From: CAVYTF01 sp963708205
GTDB lineage: Bacteria; Bacteroidota; Bacteroidia; Chitinophagales; Chitinophagaceae
Assembly (NCBI GenBank): GCA_963708205.1
Contig: OY970196.1
Span: forward strand, 1,798,001 to 1,862,000
Direction of reading: 5' to 3'
DNA length: 64,000 nucleotides
Position 1 is the stretch's first letter. The number at the start of each line of letters is the position of its first letter. Made by a program: the position numbers and the translations under genes. The notes below the pieces were generated by a model. The model was given only the letters and a program-made list of their open reading frames with translations. It ran no database searches and had not been told where the DNA came from. Positions 1 to 9,863 of this stretch are shown piece after piece.

Positions 1-489
1 GTCTAAGCCACTTGTTGGTTCATCTAAAATCAAAACATCGGGATGGTGTATCAATGCAGCAGCAAGTCCGGTACGTTGTTTAAATCCCTTTGAAAGCTGT
101 CCGATTTTTTTATTGCTTTCAACTGTTAAGCCTGTCAATTCAATCACATTTTTTATAGCTTCTTTATTTTTTTTAATACTATGTACACCTGCAATAAATT
201 GCAGGTATTCTTTTACATACATATCGTAATACAAAGGATTTGCTTCTGGCAGGTAGCCGATCTTTTTTTTTATTTCAAGTGGAAATTTTTTTACATCAAG
301 TCCGTAAACACTTACCATTCCTGCATTCCAGGGAAGATAGCCTGTAATGATCTTCATCGTTGTGCTTTTACCGGCACCGTTTGGACCAAGAAATCCGGTA
401 ATTTCACCTTCATTTATTTTAAAAGAAATGTCATCTACTGCTTTTTGTAAGCCATAGATTTTGCAGAGATGCGAAACTTCGATTGACAT
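1..489 (-). CDS. gldA: GldA-like ABC transporter ATP-binding protein (C-terminus beyond window edge)
   Basis: The 163 visible N-terminal residues form an ABC ATPase domain. They show Walker A GPNGAGKST near residues 36-44, a signature-like LSKGFKQR, and Walker B ILDEPTSGLD at the very end of the window. The order and wording (IGYLPEANPLYYDMYVKEYL) fit the GldA subfamily, the ATPase of the GldAFG transporter linked to gliding and type IX secretion in Bacteroidota. Start at the ATG at 489, which leaves 17 bp to the upstream co-directional gene. Because gldF/gldG are not visible, a generic ABC-2 exporter ATPase remains possible. Confidence 0.8.
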   Translation of the reverse strand, partial: MSIEVSHLCKIYGLQKAVDDISFKINEGEITGFLGPNGAGKSTTMKIITGYLPWNAGMVSVYGLDVKKFPLEIKKKIGYLPEANPLYYDMYVKEYLQFIAGVHSIKKNKEAIKNVIELTGLTVESNKKIGQLSKGFKQRTGLAAALIHHPDVLILDEPTSGLD

Positions 490-506
490 AAGTTATAACG
501 CGAAAA

Positions 507-788
507 TTAAAGCAACATTTTTAAAAGTAAAACGCCGCCGATTATTAACAAAGAAAATAACATTACGATTGTTATAAGGTTTTGTATGCGCATTCTCGAT
601 TTAACAGAAGAAGAATCTACCAACGAAAAATCTATGGAAGAATACCATTTAAAAAGAAAAATAAAAATGCCGACAATGCCATTAGGATTACCTTCAATCG
701 GTACCGACAAAACCAATTTTAGAATGGCAGCAGATAAAAATATTAACCAATAAACAGTGTTGTATCTTTCTATTAAATGCAGAATCAT
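507..788 (-). CDS. small membrane protein, unknown function
   Basis: 93 residues with two or three hydrophobic segments: about residues 13-30, a weaker one at about 36-48 (GIVGIFIFLFKW), and 72-92. I recognise no family. It lies 17 bp upstream of gldA on the same strand and is probably co-transcribed with it, which suggests, without proving, an envelope role. The hydrophobic pattern and operon-like spacing argue that it is a real gene. Confidence 0.6.
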   Translation of the reverse strand: MILHLIERYNTVYWLIFLSAAILKLVLSVPIEGNPNGIVGIFIFLFKWYSSIDFSLVDSSSVKSRMRIQNLITIVMLFSLLIIGGVLLLKMLL

Positions 789-918
789 ATTACTTCTTCT
801 GCTGCAAAATTGCGCAAAAAAAAGTAAGGTACTTTTATTAAATTAAATTATAAAAATTCCGATTTAATTCTTTGTAAAAATTGCAATCAGTAAATTTATA
901 GTTTTAAAAAATACTTTT

Positions 919-2835
919 ATGTCTTATGCATACCAAATACATTCTATGGATGATTATGAAACTGCTTATGCAGAAAGTATAAAAGATCCGGAAACATTTT
1001 GGGCGAAGATTGCAGAAAATTTTACCTGGAAAAAAGAATGGAATAGCATTTTGGAATGGAATTTTGAAGAACCAAAAATAGAATGGTTCAAAGGCGCAAC
1101 ACTTAACATCACAGAAAATTGCCTCGACCGTCATTTAAAAGAAAATGCCACTGCACCTGCGATTATTTGGGAACCGAATGATCCGGCTGAGCAAAATAAA
1201 ATTATTACTTATCACGAATTATATGAAAGTGTTTGCGCATTCGCGCATGTTTTAAAAAATAACGGTGTTCAAAAAGGTGATCGAATTTGTATTTACATGG
1301 GCATGGTTCCTGAACTCGTTATTTCGGTGCTGGCTTGTGCTAGAATCGGCGCAATTCACTCAGTGATTTTTGGAGGCTTCAGCGCGCAAAGCATTGCAGA
1401 CAGAGTGTTTGATGCGCAGGCAGCTTTTATTATTACTTGCGATGGCGCTTATCGTGGCGCTAAAATTATTCCTTTGAAAAGTGTAATTGATGAAGCAATA
1501 AATGGTAATAAAAACATTAAACGTGTGATTGTTTTAAAACGAACTGACATAGAAACTTCAATGAGTGATGGAAGAGATGTTTGGTGGCATGATGAAATGA
1601 AAAAAACAGCAGAAATAAGAAATTTCCCGGCAGAAGAAATGAATGCGGAAGATCCCTTATTTATTTTATATACTTCCGGCTCAACAGGTAAGCCAAAAGG
1701 AGTTGTGCATTCTTGCGCAGGATATATGATTTATACGAATTATACCTTCGTAAATGTTTTTCAATACCAGCCTCAGGATATTTTCTTTTGTACCGCAGAC
1801 ATTGGCTGGATAACAGGTCACAGTTATATTGTTTACGGTCCGTTAAGTGCAGGTGCGACAACGCTTATGTTTGAAGGTATTCCCACTTGGCCTGATGCAT
1901 CAAGACTTTGGGATATTGTAGATAAATACAAGGTAAATATTTTATACACCGCGCCTACTTTAATAAGAAGTCTTATGGGTTTTGGTCTAGAACCTTTGAA
2001 AGATAAAAACCTCTCCTCATTAAAAGTTTTAGGAACAGTCGGTGAACCAATAAATGAAGAAGCATGGCATTGGTATAACGAAAATGTAGGTAAAAAAAAT
2101 TGCGCGATCGTAGATACGTGGTGGCAAACAGAAACTGGTGGAATTTTAATTTCAAATATTGCCGGCATTACATCCGCAAAGCCTGCGTGGGCAACGCTTC
2201 CATTGCCAGGAATACAGCCCGTTTTAGTTGATGAAACTGGAAAAGAAGTGCTGCAGAAAGATAAGGAAAATATCTGCGGAAATCTTTGTATAAAATTTCC
2301 ATGGCCTTCTATTATAAGAACAACTTATGGTGACCATGAACGCTGTAAAAAAAATTATTTTAGTTTGTATCCGCAACTTTATTTTACAGGAGACGGAGCC
2401 ATAAAAGATAAAGATGGAAATTATAGAATTACCGGACGGGTTGATGATGTCTTAAATGTTAGCGGACATCGCATTGGAACCGCAGAAATTGAAAATGCAA
2501 TCAATTTACAGGAAGGTGTTGTAGAGAGCGCCGTGGTTGGTTATCAACATGAAATAAAAGGTCAGGGCATTTATGCTTTTGTAATTTATATGGGAAATTT
2601 GAATGATGAAAATTTGATAAAAGAAAATATTCAGCAAAGAATTATCAAACAAATCGGCTCTATTGCAAAACCTGAAAAAATACAATTAGTCAATGGTTTA
2701 CCCAAAACACGAAGCGGAAAAATTATGCGTAGAATATTAAGAAAAATTGCTGAGGGTGAAAATGAAAATTTTGGAGACACTACGAGTTTATTAGATCCTT
2801 CAATTGTGGAGATTATAAAAAAAGAAAGATTATGA
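919..2835 (+). CDS. acs: acetyl-CoA synthetase
   Basis: 638 residues, the usual AcsA length. It activates acetate to acetyl-CoA through acetyl-AMP in the cytoplasm. Visible AMP-forming ligase motifs are the P-loop YTSGSTGKPKG (about 251), GWITGHSY, WWQTETGG (about 401), and GRVDDVLNVSGHR in the hinge region. The C-terminal RSGKIMRR (about 600) contains the lysine that is acetylated in studied homologues. It is followed after about 170 bp by a sigma-54 activator gene. acs is sigma-54 or cAMP controlled in some bacteria, but no such site is seen here. Confidence 0.96.
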   Translation: MSYAYQIHSMDDYETAYAESIKDPETFWAKIAENFTWKKEWNSILEWNFEEPKIEWFKGATLNITENCLDRHLKENATAPAIIWEPNDPAEQNKIITYHELYESVCAFAHVLKNNGVQKGDRICIYMGMVPELVISVLACARIGAIHSVIFGGFSAQSIADRVFDAQAAFIITCDGAYRGAKIIPLKSVIDEAINGNKNIKRVIVLKRTDIETSMSDGRDVWWHDEMKKTAEIRNFPAEEMNAEDPLFILYTSGSTGKPKGVVHSCAGYMIYTNYTFVNVFQYQPQDIFFCTADIGWITGHSYIVYGPLSAGATTLMFEGIPTWPDASRLWDIVDKYKVNILYTAPTLIRSLMGFGLEPLKDKNLSSLKVLGTVGEPINEEAWHWYNENVGKKNCAIVDTWWQTETGGILISNIAGITSAKPAWATLPLPGIQPVLVDETGKEVLQKDKENICGNLCIKFPWPSIIRTTYGDHERCKKNYFSLYPQLYFTGDGAIKDKDGNYRITGRVDDVLNVSGHRIGTAEIENAINLQEGVVESAVVGYQHEIKGQGIYAFVIYMGNLNDENLIKENIQQRIIKQIGSIAKPEKIQLVNGLPKTRSGKIMRRILRKIAEGENENFGDTTSLLDPSIVEIIKKERL

Positions 2836-3003
2836 ATTTACTGAGTTATCTTTCTTTTGCAATTGTAGATTTCTTTCCTCAAAATAAAATAAAATATTGT
2901 ACTCAAATGACGAACAGACTTTCTAATCGTGCGTTCATTAATTATTCAATCTGGTCTTTTACTTGCTTTATTATATCAAAATTGTATAAAAAATTCAGTA
3001 CAC

Positions 3004-4488
3004 ATGCAAAAAGTTTTAGTTATTGACGATGATAGAGATATGTGCCTTTTGTTGCAAAAATTTCTCAAGAGACATAATTATGATGTTGCGGATTTTACAA
3101 ACGCTAAAAAAGCGCTTTTGTGGTATGAAGAGAATATGCCTGATATTGTTTTATGCGATTTGAGGCTTGAAGATATTTCAGGAGTTGAGGTAATGAAAAA
3201 AATGAAAGAGAAAAATTCCAATCTTCCATTTATAATAATTACTGGTTATAGTGATGTGAAAACAGCCGTAGATATAATGAAGCATGGCGCTTTTGATTAT
3301 GTTACAAAACCTTTATTTCCCGACGAAATTCTTGTTACCATAAAACAAGCCCTGGAAGAAGGTGAAAATAATAAAAGCCAAAATGTAATTATTGAAACAA
3401 CACCATTATTTGATGGAAAGGAACAAAAAACTTTTACAAATAACAGGTATTCATTTTCCAAAGAATATATAACTGGCAAAAGCGAAGCTTTTCAACAAAT
3501 AATGCAGCAGATAAAATTAGTTGCGCCAACAAATTATAGTGTAATTATTTATGGCGAAAGCGGAAGCGGCAAGGAAGCGATCGCAAATGAAATACATAAC
3601 CAAAGCAAAAGAGTAGGAAAGCCTTTTGTAGCAATAGATTGCGGAGCATTAAGCAAAGAGCTTGCCTCAAGTGAAATGTTCGGGCATGAGAAAGGTTCGT
3701 TTACCGGCGCAATGATTCAAAAGGTCGGAAGTTTTGAATTGGCAAACGGGGGAACTATTTTTTTAGATGAAGTGGCTAATCTTCCTTACGATGTGCAGGT
3801 GTCTTTGTTGCGTGTTGTGCAGGAGCGCAAAATGCGCCGCGTTGGCGGCACAAAAGATATTGAACTTGATGTAAGAATTATTGTGGCAAGTAATGAACGT
3901 TTGTGGGATACATCACGTCGTGGAAAATTCAGAGAAGATTTATTTCATCGTTTTAATGAGTTTAGCATCAACCTTCCGCCTTTGCGCGAGCGTAAAGAAG
4001 ACATTCTAATTTTCGCTTATCACTTTCTTCAGTTAACAAATAAAGAGCTTAACAAAACAATTACAGATTTTTCAAAAGAGGTAAAAAATATTTTCCTGAA
4101 TTATGTGTGGTATGGCAATTTAAGGGAATTAAAAAATGTAATTAAAAGGGCTGCATTGCTTTCGGATACAGATTGTATAGAAGTACAAACCTTACCTTTT
4201 GAGATCAGCAATTTTCATAAATTAAGTCCTTTTAGAGAAGAAGAATCAGCTTCAACTTCAAATGAATCTTATTCAAGATCAGATAACGACAGAGCTTCAG
4301 AAGTCTCATCAAATAAACCCAAAGAATTTAATCTGAAAGCAGCAAGTATTGATGCCGAATACGAAACAATTTTTGCAACTTTAAAAGAAGTGAATTTTAA
4401 TAAAAGTAAAGCTGCGAAATTGCTGAACATAGACCGAAAAACGCTCTACAATAAAATTAAGGAACATCAGATGATTAATAATAAATAG
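3004..4488 (+). CDS. NtrC-family sigma-54-dependent response regulator
   Basis: 494 residues. Receiver domain at about 1-118 with phospho-acceptor Asp52 (VLCDLRL). AAA+ domain with Walker A GESGSGKE (184-191), sigma-54 contact loop GSFTGA (231-236) and Walker B GGTIFLDEV (about 250). A Fis-type helix-turn-helix lies at the C-terminus (NKSKAAKLLNIDRKTL). I chose ATG 3004 (MQKVLVIDDD) because the receiver fold begins there; an earlier in-frame ATG at 2929 would add 25 residues unlike the family. Signature loop GSFTGA replaces the more common GAFTGA, a tolerated variant. Probably paired with the sensor kinase 129 bp downstream. Confidence 0.93.
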   Translation: MQKVLVIDDDRDMCLLLQKFLKRHNYDVADFTNAKKALLWYEENMPDIVLCDLRLEDISGVEVMKKMKEKNSNLPFIIITGYSDVKTAVDIMKHGAFDYVTKPLFPDEILVTIKQALEEGENNKSQNVIIETTPLFDGKEQKTFTNNRYSFSKEYITGKSEAFQQIMQQIKLVAPTNYSVIIYGESGSGKEAIANEIHNQSKRVGKPFVAIDCGALSKELASSEMFGHEKGSFTGAMIQKVGSFELANGGTIFLDEVANLPYDVQVSLLRVVQERKMRRVGGTKDIELDVRIIVASNERLWDTSRRGKFREDLFHRFNEFSINLPPLRERKEDILIFAYHFLQLTNKELNKTITDFSKEVKNIFLNYVWYGNLRELKNVIKRAALLSDTDCIEVQTLPFEISNFHKLSPFREEESASTSNESYSRSDNDRASEVSSNKPKEFNLKAASIDAEYETIFATLKEVNFNKSKAAKLLNIDRKTLYNKIKEHQMINNK

Positions 4489-4617
4489 AATGCGGGATAG
4501 TAATGATCTCTATTTAAAAATCTTTTAAACTTTTCTGATATCAAAAGCTGTATTGAAAGTTATCAGAAACTGAAGATATTTTTCCTTTCTTAGTTTCCCG
4601 GCAAAAAATAATTAGTA

Positions 4618-6054
4618 ATGCATGATGTCAATCCAATCAGGGTTTTAATTATCGATGATGATGAAGATGATTATTTCATTACAAGTGAATATTTAAAAAA
4701 TATTCCTTCTAAATCTTTTTTAATAAAATGGTGCTACAAATACAATGATGCCTTAAAACTAATCACAGCAACAGACTACGATATTTTTCTTGTCGATTAC
4801 AGGCTCGGTGCAAAAACCGGTATTGACTTAATAAAAGAAGCAAGAGCAAATGAGCAAAACAAACCCTTCATTTTGCTTACAGGCAAAGGCGATATCCGTA
4901 TTGATGAAGAAGCTATGAAACTCGGCGCTTTCGACTATCTTATCAAAGCAGATTTAACGAGTGAAAAATTGGAACGGGCGATCAGGTATTCTTTAGACAG
5001 AGCCGCGACGCTAAACGAATTAAGAGCGAAAGAAAAAAGATACAGAAACATTTTTGATAAGTCAGGCGATGCAATTTTCGTTGCAAACAAACAATTTTAT
5101 TTCACCGAAATTAATTTTGCATTTTCTGAATTGTTGCATTGCGATAAAAGCATATTAAATCGCGTAAGACTCACAGATATTTTTCAAAATCAAAAACAAA
5201 AAAATCAAATCATCAAGCAATTGTCAGAGCGGGAAGTGTTAGACGATTTTGAAGTTGAAATAAAATATAAAGAAAGTGGCGAACGTCAATGTATTCTTTC
5301 TGCAACTAAAGAAAAAAATCTTGAAGGAGAAATTTATTACCAGGGAATTTTGCATGATATTACCTTAATACGCAAAGCGCAAAAAACAACTTTGCAGGAA
5401 GAAAAACTTGCAGCCACAGGGCGTCTTGTGCGAACGCTGGCACATGAAGTGCGCAATCCCATCAATAATATTAATCTTGCTTCAGAGCAGCTTAGGACTA
5501 TTGAGCTCGATGAAGAACAAAAACTGTATGTTGATATTATTCATAGAAACAGTAACCGAATAAACGAATTGATAAAAGAGTTGCTTAATACATCAAAGCC
5601 GGCTGAAATAAATATGGCAGAACATGAACTATCAGAAATGATAGACCGAATAACAGCTTTGGCTGAAGACAGAATAAAACTAAAAAATATTACGCTAAAA
5701 TCAATTCCTTTTAAAGAAGAAATTATTTTAAAGTGCGATGCTCCAAAACTTGAAATTGCATTGTTCAACATACTTATAAACGCCGTAGAATCTATAGATC
5801 ATGATCATGGAAAAATTATAATCAAAACAGAAAAAACTCCTGAAAGTGTTTTAATAATAATTTCAGATAATGGCTGTGGCATTGAACAAGATCATATTCC
5901 AAAATTGTTTGAGCCATACTTTACTTCAAAGCGCAACGGCATTGGATTAGGTCTTGCAGCTACTCTTAACATTGTGCAGGCACATAACGGCAGCATTGAG
6001 GTTACATCGAATAACAAAATAGGCACAGTCTTCACAATAACTTTAAACACTTAA
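4618..6054 (+). CDS. receiver-PAS-histidine kinase (hybrid sensor)
   Basis: 478 residues without membrane segments, so cytoplasmic. The N-terminal receiver (about 1-125) has an acidic pocket IDDDEDD and Asp60 (FLVDYRL). A PAS domain follows (about 140-255, beginning YRNIFDKSGDAIF). HisKA carries the phospho-His in LAHEVRNP (His276). HATPase_c is C-terminal with NILINAVES, DNGCGI and GIGLGLA. The receiver-first arrangement suggests that another kinase gates its activity. Same strand and next to the sigma-54 activator, so the two likely form a pathway; direct pairing is inference. Confidence 0.92.
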   Translation: MHDVNPIRVLIIDDDEDDYFITSEYLKNIPSKSFLIKWCYKYNDALKLITATDYDIFLVDYRLGAKTGIDLIKEARANEQNKPFILLTGKGDIRIDEEAMKLGAFDYLIKADLTSEKLERAIRYSLDRAATLNELRAKEKRYRNIFDKSGDAIFVANKQFYFTEINFAFSELLHCDKSILNRVRLTDIFQNQKQKNQIIKQLSEREVLDDFEVEIKYKESGERQCILSATKEKNLEGEIYYQGILHDITLIRKAQKTTLQEEKLAATGRLVRTLAHEVRNPINNINLASEQLRTIELDEEQKLYVDIIHRNSNRINELIKELLNTSKPAEINMAEHELSEMIDRITALAEDRIKLKNITLKSIPFKEEIILKCDAPKLEIALFNILINAVESIDHDHGKIIIKTEKTPESVLIIISDNGCGIEQDHIPKLFEPYFTSKRNGIGLGLAATLNIVQAHNGSIEVTSNNKIGTVFTITLNT

Positions 6055-6178
6055 TCTTTTGTGGATTTCGTTGTACATGTATTTTTTCATTTCTCTTTTT
6101 TTATGAGTTTAAAAATTGGCATTGTTTTAAGTCTTTCTTTTATAGGGTTTATTGAAAGAAACTTTAAAACATACTAAT

Positions 6179-6613
6179 ATGTCAATATCAAATACCGATC
6201 AAAATCTTGAATTCATTACAGAAAAAATAATGCAGATAAAAACAGCTTTGTGCGTTATTGAGCACGAAATGTTTCCTGTAAAAACTCATATCATACAGAT
6301 ATTGTATGCTGATAAAGAAGGGAATATTTATTTTAATATGATAAAGCCATTGATTGGTACAGAAGAGATAAAAAAGTTTGCGGTGAACCTTACTTTTTAT
6401 AGAAAAAATTTCGATTACTACATTCAATTAAAAGCTATAGCAACAATAGAAAATGATGACAATATAGATGAGCACAACATGATTTTGAAAGCAAAAATTA
6501 TGAAGGTTGATTATGTTGAACATGCAAAACCTTTTACATCTCACTCTGTTGTTGAGAATTTAAAACATGGCGTTTCAAAATTTGCAAGATCATTCGCAAT
6601 GATGTTTTATTGA
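6179..6613 (+). CDS. split-barrel (PNPOx-like) protein, unknown function
   Basis: 144 residues from ATG 6179 (a TTG at 6152 would add nine). I do not recognise a named family, but the alternating beta pattern and the stretch DKEGNIYFN...FAVNLTFYRK...YYI closely match a second gene in this window (17980-18402 minus: DENGNILFN...FVGELAFYKK...YYI). Both look like small pyridoxamine-oxidase/flavin-reductase type split barrels of the general-stress group. Here the gene directly follows a sensor kinase and ends at a strong terminator, so it may be the last gene of a signalling operon. Confidence 0.6.
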   Translation: MSISNTDQNLEFITEKIMQIKTALCVIEHEMFPVKTHIIQILYADKEGNIYFNMIKPLIGTEEIKKFAVNLTFYRKNFDYYIQLKAIATIENDDNIDEHNMILKAKIMKVDYVEHAKPFTSHSVVENLKHGVSKFARSFAMMFY

Positions 6614-6637
6614 TATTTAAACTCCGTAATTTTTATG

Positions 6638-6665
6638 AGCTTTGCAAAACTGCAAAGCTTTTTTT
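6638..6665 (+). terminator. intrinsic terminator
   Basis: Perfect 9-bp stem AGCTTTGCA (6638-6646) / TGCAAAGCT (6651-6659), a 4-nt loop, then a run of seven T. It closes the kinase/split-barrel transcription unit and separates it from the DUF1800 gene. Confidence 0.85.
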
Positions 6666-6715
6666 CTTATAATCCATTTTGTTAAACTATCTTACGATTC
6701 CAATGTCCATAAAAA

Positions 6716-8203
6716 ATGGAAGCGCAAATTACGCAACTAAACAAACAGCATTTACTTTGGCGCGCCGGGTTTGGCATTTCTGCAAGTCAAATTTCTTCAA
6801 TTGATAAAATAACAGATCAAAATTCTTTTTATGCAGAAATAGAAATTCCATCGCTTGAAAAGCCCGTGTACATTGATGTTGCGCAAAATAATATAAGAGA
6901 AATTTTAGGCAGCGGAAAAACGATGGGCGAAATGCAGCAAGCTGTCACCAATTTATCTGCTGAGAAAAAAAAACAAATACGCATTCAAAGCCGCGATGAT
7001 TTAAAAACGTTGAATATAAGCTGGATCAATGAGATGATAAATTCTCCGGCACAGTTGCGCGAGAAAATGAGCCTGTTTTGGCACGGGCATTTTGCAAGCC
7101 GCATTATAAATATTTATTACCAGCAATTAATGCTTGATGTGATTCGTAATAATGCATTAGGCAATTTTGGAGATTTGCTTAAAGCAGTTAGCAAGAGTGC
7201 TTCCATGCTGCAGTTTCTTAATAACCAGCAAAATCAGAAGCAACATCCCAATGAAAATTTTGCACGTGAAGTGATGGAACTATTTACAATGGGTCGGGGC
7301 AATTATACGGAAACGGATGTGAAAGAAGCTGCGAGATCCTTTACCGGATGGGGTTTCAATCTTCAGGGAGAATTTATTTTTCGACAAAATTTACATGATA
7401 CAGGAACAAAAACATTTTTAGGTAAAAGTGGAAACTTTGATGGTGATGATATTTTGAATATTTTATTGGAACAGAAACAAACGGCAATATTCATCGCGAA
7501 AAAGATTTATAAAAATTTCGTGAATGACAATGTTGATGACTCAAAAGTGCAATGGCTTGCAGCAAGATTTTATCAGAGTAATTATGATATAAAAAATCTA
7601 CTGCACGATATTTTTACAAGCGAATGGTTTTATGATAAGGCAAATATTGCATCGCACATTAAATCCCCTGTGGAATTAATGGTTGGTATCCGTCGCATGT
7701 TGCCAATGCAGCTTGAGAACGATTACATACAATTACTTTTTCAAAGAGCGCTGGGACAGCTTTTGTTTTATCCGCCTAATGTTGCAGGTTGGCCTGGCGG
7801 AAAAAATTGGATTGATAGTTCGTCCTTAATGTTGCGCATGCGCATCCCGCAATTGATTAAAAATGATGAGACTTTTTTTCTTACTCCAAAAACTGATGAT
7901 GATCAGCAAATGGGCATGAAAGAAGATCTTTCAGGAAACATCAAGATGTCGGATAACGATAGAGGAATTGCAAAAGGTAGTTTCCAGGTTCTCGCAAATG
8001 TCAATTGGCCTGTTTACACAAATCAATTTGAAAACGTCCGCAAAGAAAATCTGTTTTCAAAAATTCAATCGGTTGTTTTACAAACACCAAATGCTATAAA
8101 AGAAAAAACTGCAATGGAAATAAGTTCTGCGAAAACCAGAGAAGATTATATTCAAACAATAACAATTGCTTTAATGAGCACACCTGAACATCAACTTTGT
8201 TGA
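6716..8203 (+). CDS. DUF1800 family protein
   Basis: 495 residues with the hallmarks of DUF1800: HLLWRAGFG near the start, MSLFWHGHFAS (about 115-127), NENFAREVMELFTMGRGNYTE (about 180-200), AARSFTGW, and the late PPNVAGWPGGKNWI. No clear signal peptide. The function is not established. In Bacteroidota and Planctomycetota the family is typically encoded beside a DUF1501 protein, as here with a 27-bp gap, so the two probably act together on an exported or cell-surface substrate. Confidence 0.88.
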   Translation: MEAQITQLNKQHLLWRAGFGISASQISSIDKITDQNSFYAEIEIPSLEKPVYIDVAQNNIREILGSGKTMGEMQQAVTNLSAEKKKQIRIQSRDDLKTLNISWINEMINSPAQLREKMSLFWHGHFASRIINIYYQQLMLDVIRNNALGNFGDLLKAVSKSASMLQFLNNQQNQKQHPNENFAREVMELFTMGRGNYTETDVKEAARSFTGWGFNLQGEFIFRQNLHDTGTKTFLGKSGNFDGDDILNILLEQKQTAIFIAKKIYKNFVNDNVDDSKVQWLAARFYQSNYDIKNLLHDIFTSEWFYDKANIASHIKSPVELMVGIRRMLPMQLENDYIQLLFQRALGQLLFYPPNVAGWPGGKNWIDSSSLMLRMRIPQLIKNDETFFLTPKTDDDQQMGMKEDLSGNIKMSDNDRGIAKGSFQVLANVNWPVYTNQFENVRKENLFSKIQSVVLQTPNAIKEKTAMEISSAKTREDYIQTITIALMSTPEHQLC

Positions 8204-8230
8204 ACTAAAAAATTTTATAAATGATATTTT

Positions 8231-9436
8231 ATGTTGATTAAACGAAGATCATTTTTGCAAACAGGTTCACTTGCAACAGCATCTTTTCTTGTGCCGAAAT
8301 TTTTAAAAGCATTTGAGAAAAAAGATTTTGTTGCAGTACCTGAAGGCAATAAAGTGGTTGTGGTGTTGCAATTGAGCGGTGGCAATGATGGATTGAACAC
8401 TGTAATTCCTGTTCAAAACGATTTGTATTATAGCAATCGTCCGGCATTAAATATTCCAAAAAATAATGCCTTATTAGTAACTGATGAAGTTGGTTTAAAT
8501 CCTTCTCTTATAGATTTTAAAAGTTTGTTTGATGATGGCTCACTTGGTATTTTAAATTCAGTCGGGTATCCAAATCCTGACAGAAGTCATTTCAGAAGCA
8601 TGGACATTTGGCAAACAGGAACCGACAGCAATATTATATTACAAACAGGCTGGCTCGGCCGTTATCTTGATGCGCAATGTTCAGGTTGCGGAAAACCAAC
8701 GCAGGCACTGGAAATTGACGATGTACTTAGCCTTGCATTAAAAGGAAATAATGAAAAAGGAATTGCTTTGAAAGACCCGCGCAGACTTTATAACACAAGC
8801 AATGAGCAATATTTTAAAGATCTTTCATCTGCACACAACTATTCGCCAGAAGAACAGCCGGTTGATTATTTATATAAAACTATGGCTGAAACATTAAGCA
8901 GTGCTGATTATATTTTTCAGCAAAGCATGCTTCATCCATCAAAAGGAAATTATCCGAAAACAGAATTGGGTAATGATTTGAAAACCGTTGCGTCGCTTAT
9001 CTTTTCAGACATCAACACAAAAATATATTATGTTAGTTTGGGCAGCTTTGATACGCACGCAAATCAAAAACCTGTTCAGGAAAAATTGTTCAAACAAATG
9101 AACGATGCAGTTGCAGCTTTTGTAAAAGATCTAAAAGATAATAACCGTTTTAATGATGTGTTGCTTTTTACTTTCAGTGAATTTGGAAGACGTGTTTCTC
9201 AAAACGCAAGCAACGGCACAGACCATGGCACTGCAAATAATATGTTTTTAATCAGCGGTGGCTTGCAGCAAAAAGGGCTTATCAATCCAATGCCTGATTT
9301 AAATAATTTAGATAATGGTGATCTTAAATACCAGGTAGATTTTAAAGATGTTTACGCAACCGTTTTAAATAAATGGTTGCAGGCAGATGATGCGAAAATA
9401 TTAGGAAGAGGCAGTAACTATCTTTCTTTTATTTAG
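8231..9436 (+). CDS. DUF1501 family exported protein (sulfatase-like fold)
   Basis: 401 residues. The N-terminus KRRSFLQTGSLATASFLVP resembles a Tat signal (RR followed by a hydrophobic stretch). Core motifs are LSGGNDGLNTVIP (about 41-53), PDRSHFRSMDIW, SLGSFDTHANQ and FSEFGRR...GTDHGTAN, the last two supplying the usual metal-binding residues of the DUF1501 alkaline-phosphatase-like fold. It is the partner of the DUF1800 gene upstream. Its 3' end overlaps the convergent receiver gene by 8 bp, leaving no room for a separate terminator. Confidence 0.87.
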   Translation: MLIKRRSFLQTGSLATASFLVPKFLKAFEKKDFVAVPEGNKVVVVLQLSGGNDGLNTVIPVQNDLYYSNRPALNIPKNNALLVTDEVGLNPSLIDFKSLFDDGSLGILNSVGYPNPDRSHFRSMDIWQTGTDSNIILQTGWLGRYLDAQCSGCGKPTQALEIDDVLSLALKGNNEKGIALKDPRRLYNTSNEQYFKDLSSAHNYSPEEQPVDYLYKTMAETLSSADYIFQQSMLHPSKGNYPKTELGNDLKTVASLIFSDINTKIYYVSLGSFDTHANQKPVQEKLFKQMNDAVAAFVKDLKDNNRFNDVLLFTFSEFGRRVSQNASNGTDHGTANNMFLISGGLQQKGLINPMPDLNNLDNGDLKYQVDFKDVYATVLNKWLQADDAKILGRGSNYLSFI

Positions 9437-9797
9437 CGGGCACATGCAATAAACGCCGCACACGCATTGATAATTCTGTAGGATTAAAAGGTTTTGTAAG
9501 AAAATCATCAGCGCCTAATTGAAAAGCCTCAAGCACAGTATTTTCCTGGCCAAGTGCTGATAAAACAATGATCGGGATATTTTTTTTTGGTGAAGATTTT
9601 ATAATGCCTATCAATTCCAAACCTGAAGTAAATGGCATTAAAATATCCGTGATGATCAGATCAGGTGACATTTTATCCAATATCAGCAAAGCTTCTCTTC
9701 CATCTGTTGTAATAATTATTTCAAAACCATCTTTTTTTAGTTGACGTTCAACTGCCATTAAAATAAGTGGTTCATCTTCTGCAATAAGTATTTTCAT
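9429..9797 (-). CDS. stand-alone response regulator receiver protein
   Basis: 122 residues, a single CheY-like receiver. Acidic pocket EDE (7-9), phospho-acceptor Asp51 (IITDILMP), Ser80 and Lys102 (TKPF) are all present. No output domain, so it presumably relays phosphate or acts by protein contact. It converges on the DUF1501 gene and is followed upstream, on the same strand, by a receiver-HPt protein, a likely phosphorelay partner. Confidence 0.9.
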   Translation of the reverse strand: MKILIAEDEPLILMAVERQLKKDGFEIIITTDGREALLILDKMSPDLIITDILMPFTSGLELIGIIKSSPKKNIPIIVLSALGQENTVLEAFQLGADDFLTKPFNPTELSMRVRRLLHVPAK

Positions 9798-9863
9798 AAA
9801 ACCGGATTGAAAAGAAACTAAATTAATAAAATTAAAATCAATGAATCGAATTATATGTAAATG

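Noticed and set aside
904..1134. Minus-strand frames within acs, and similar shadows in ftsK, the TonB receptor gene and korA
   Set aside because: They are opposite-strand shadows of well supported genes.
2832..3026. 64-codon frame after acs
   Set aside because: Overlaps the start of the sigma-54 activator and lacks any protein-like feature.
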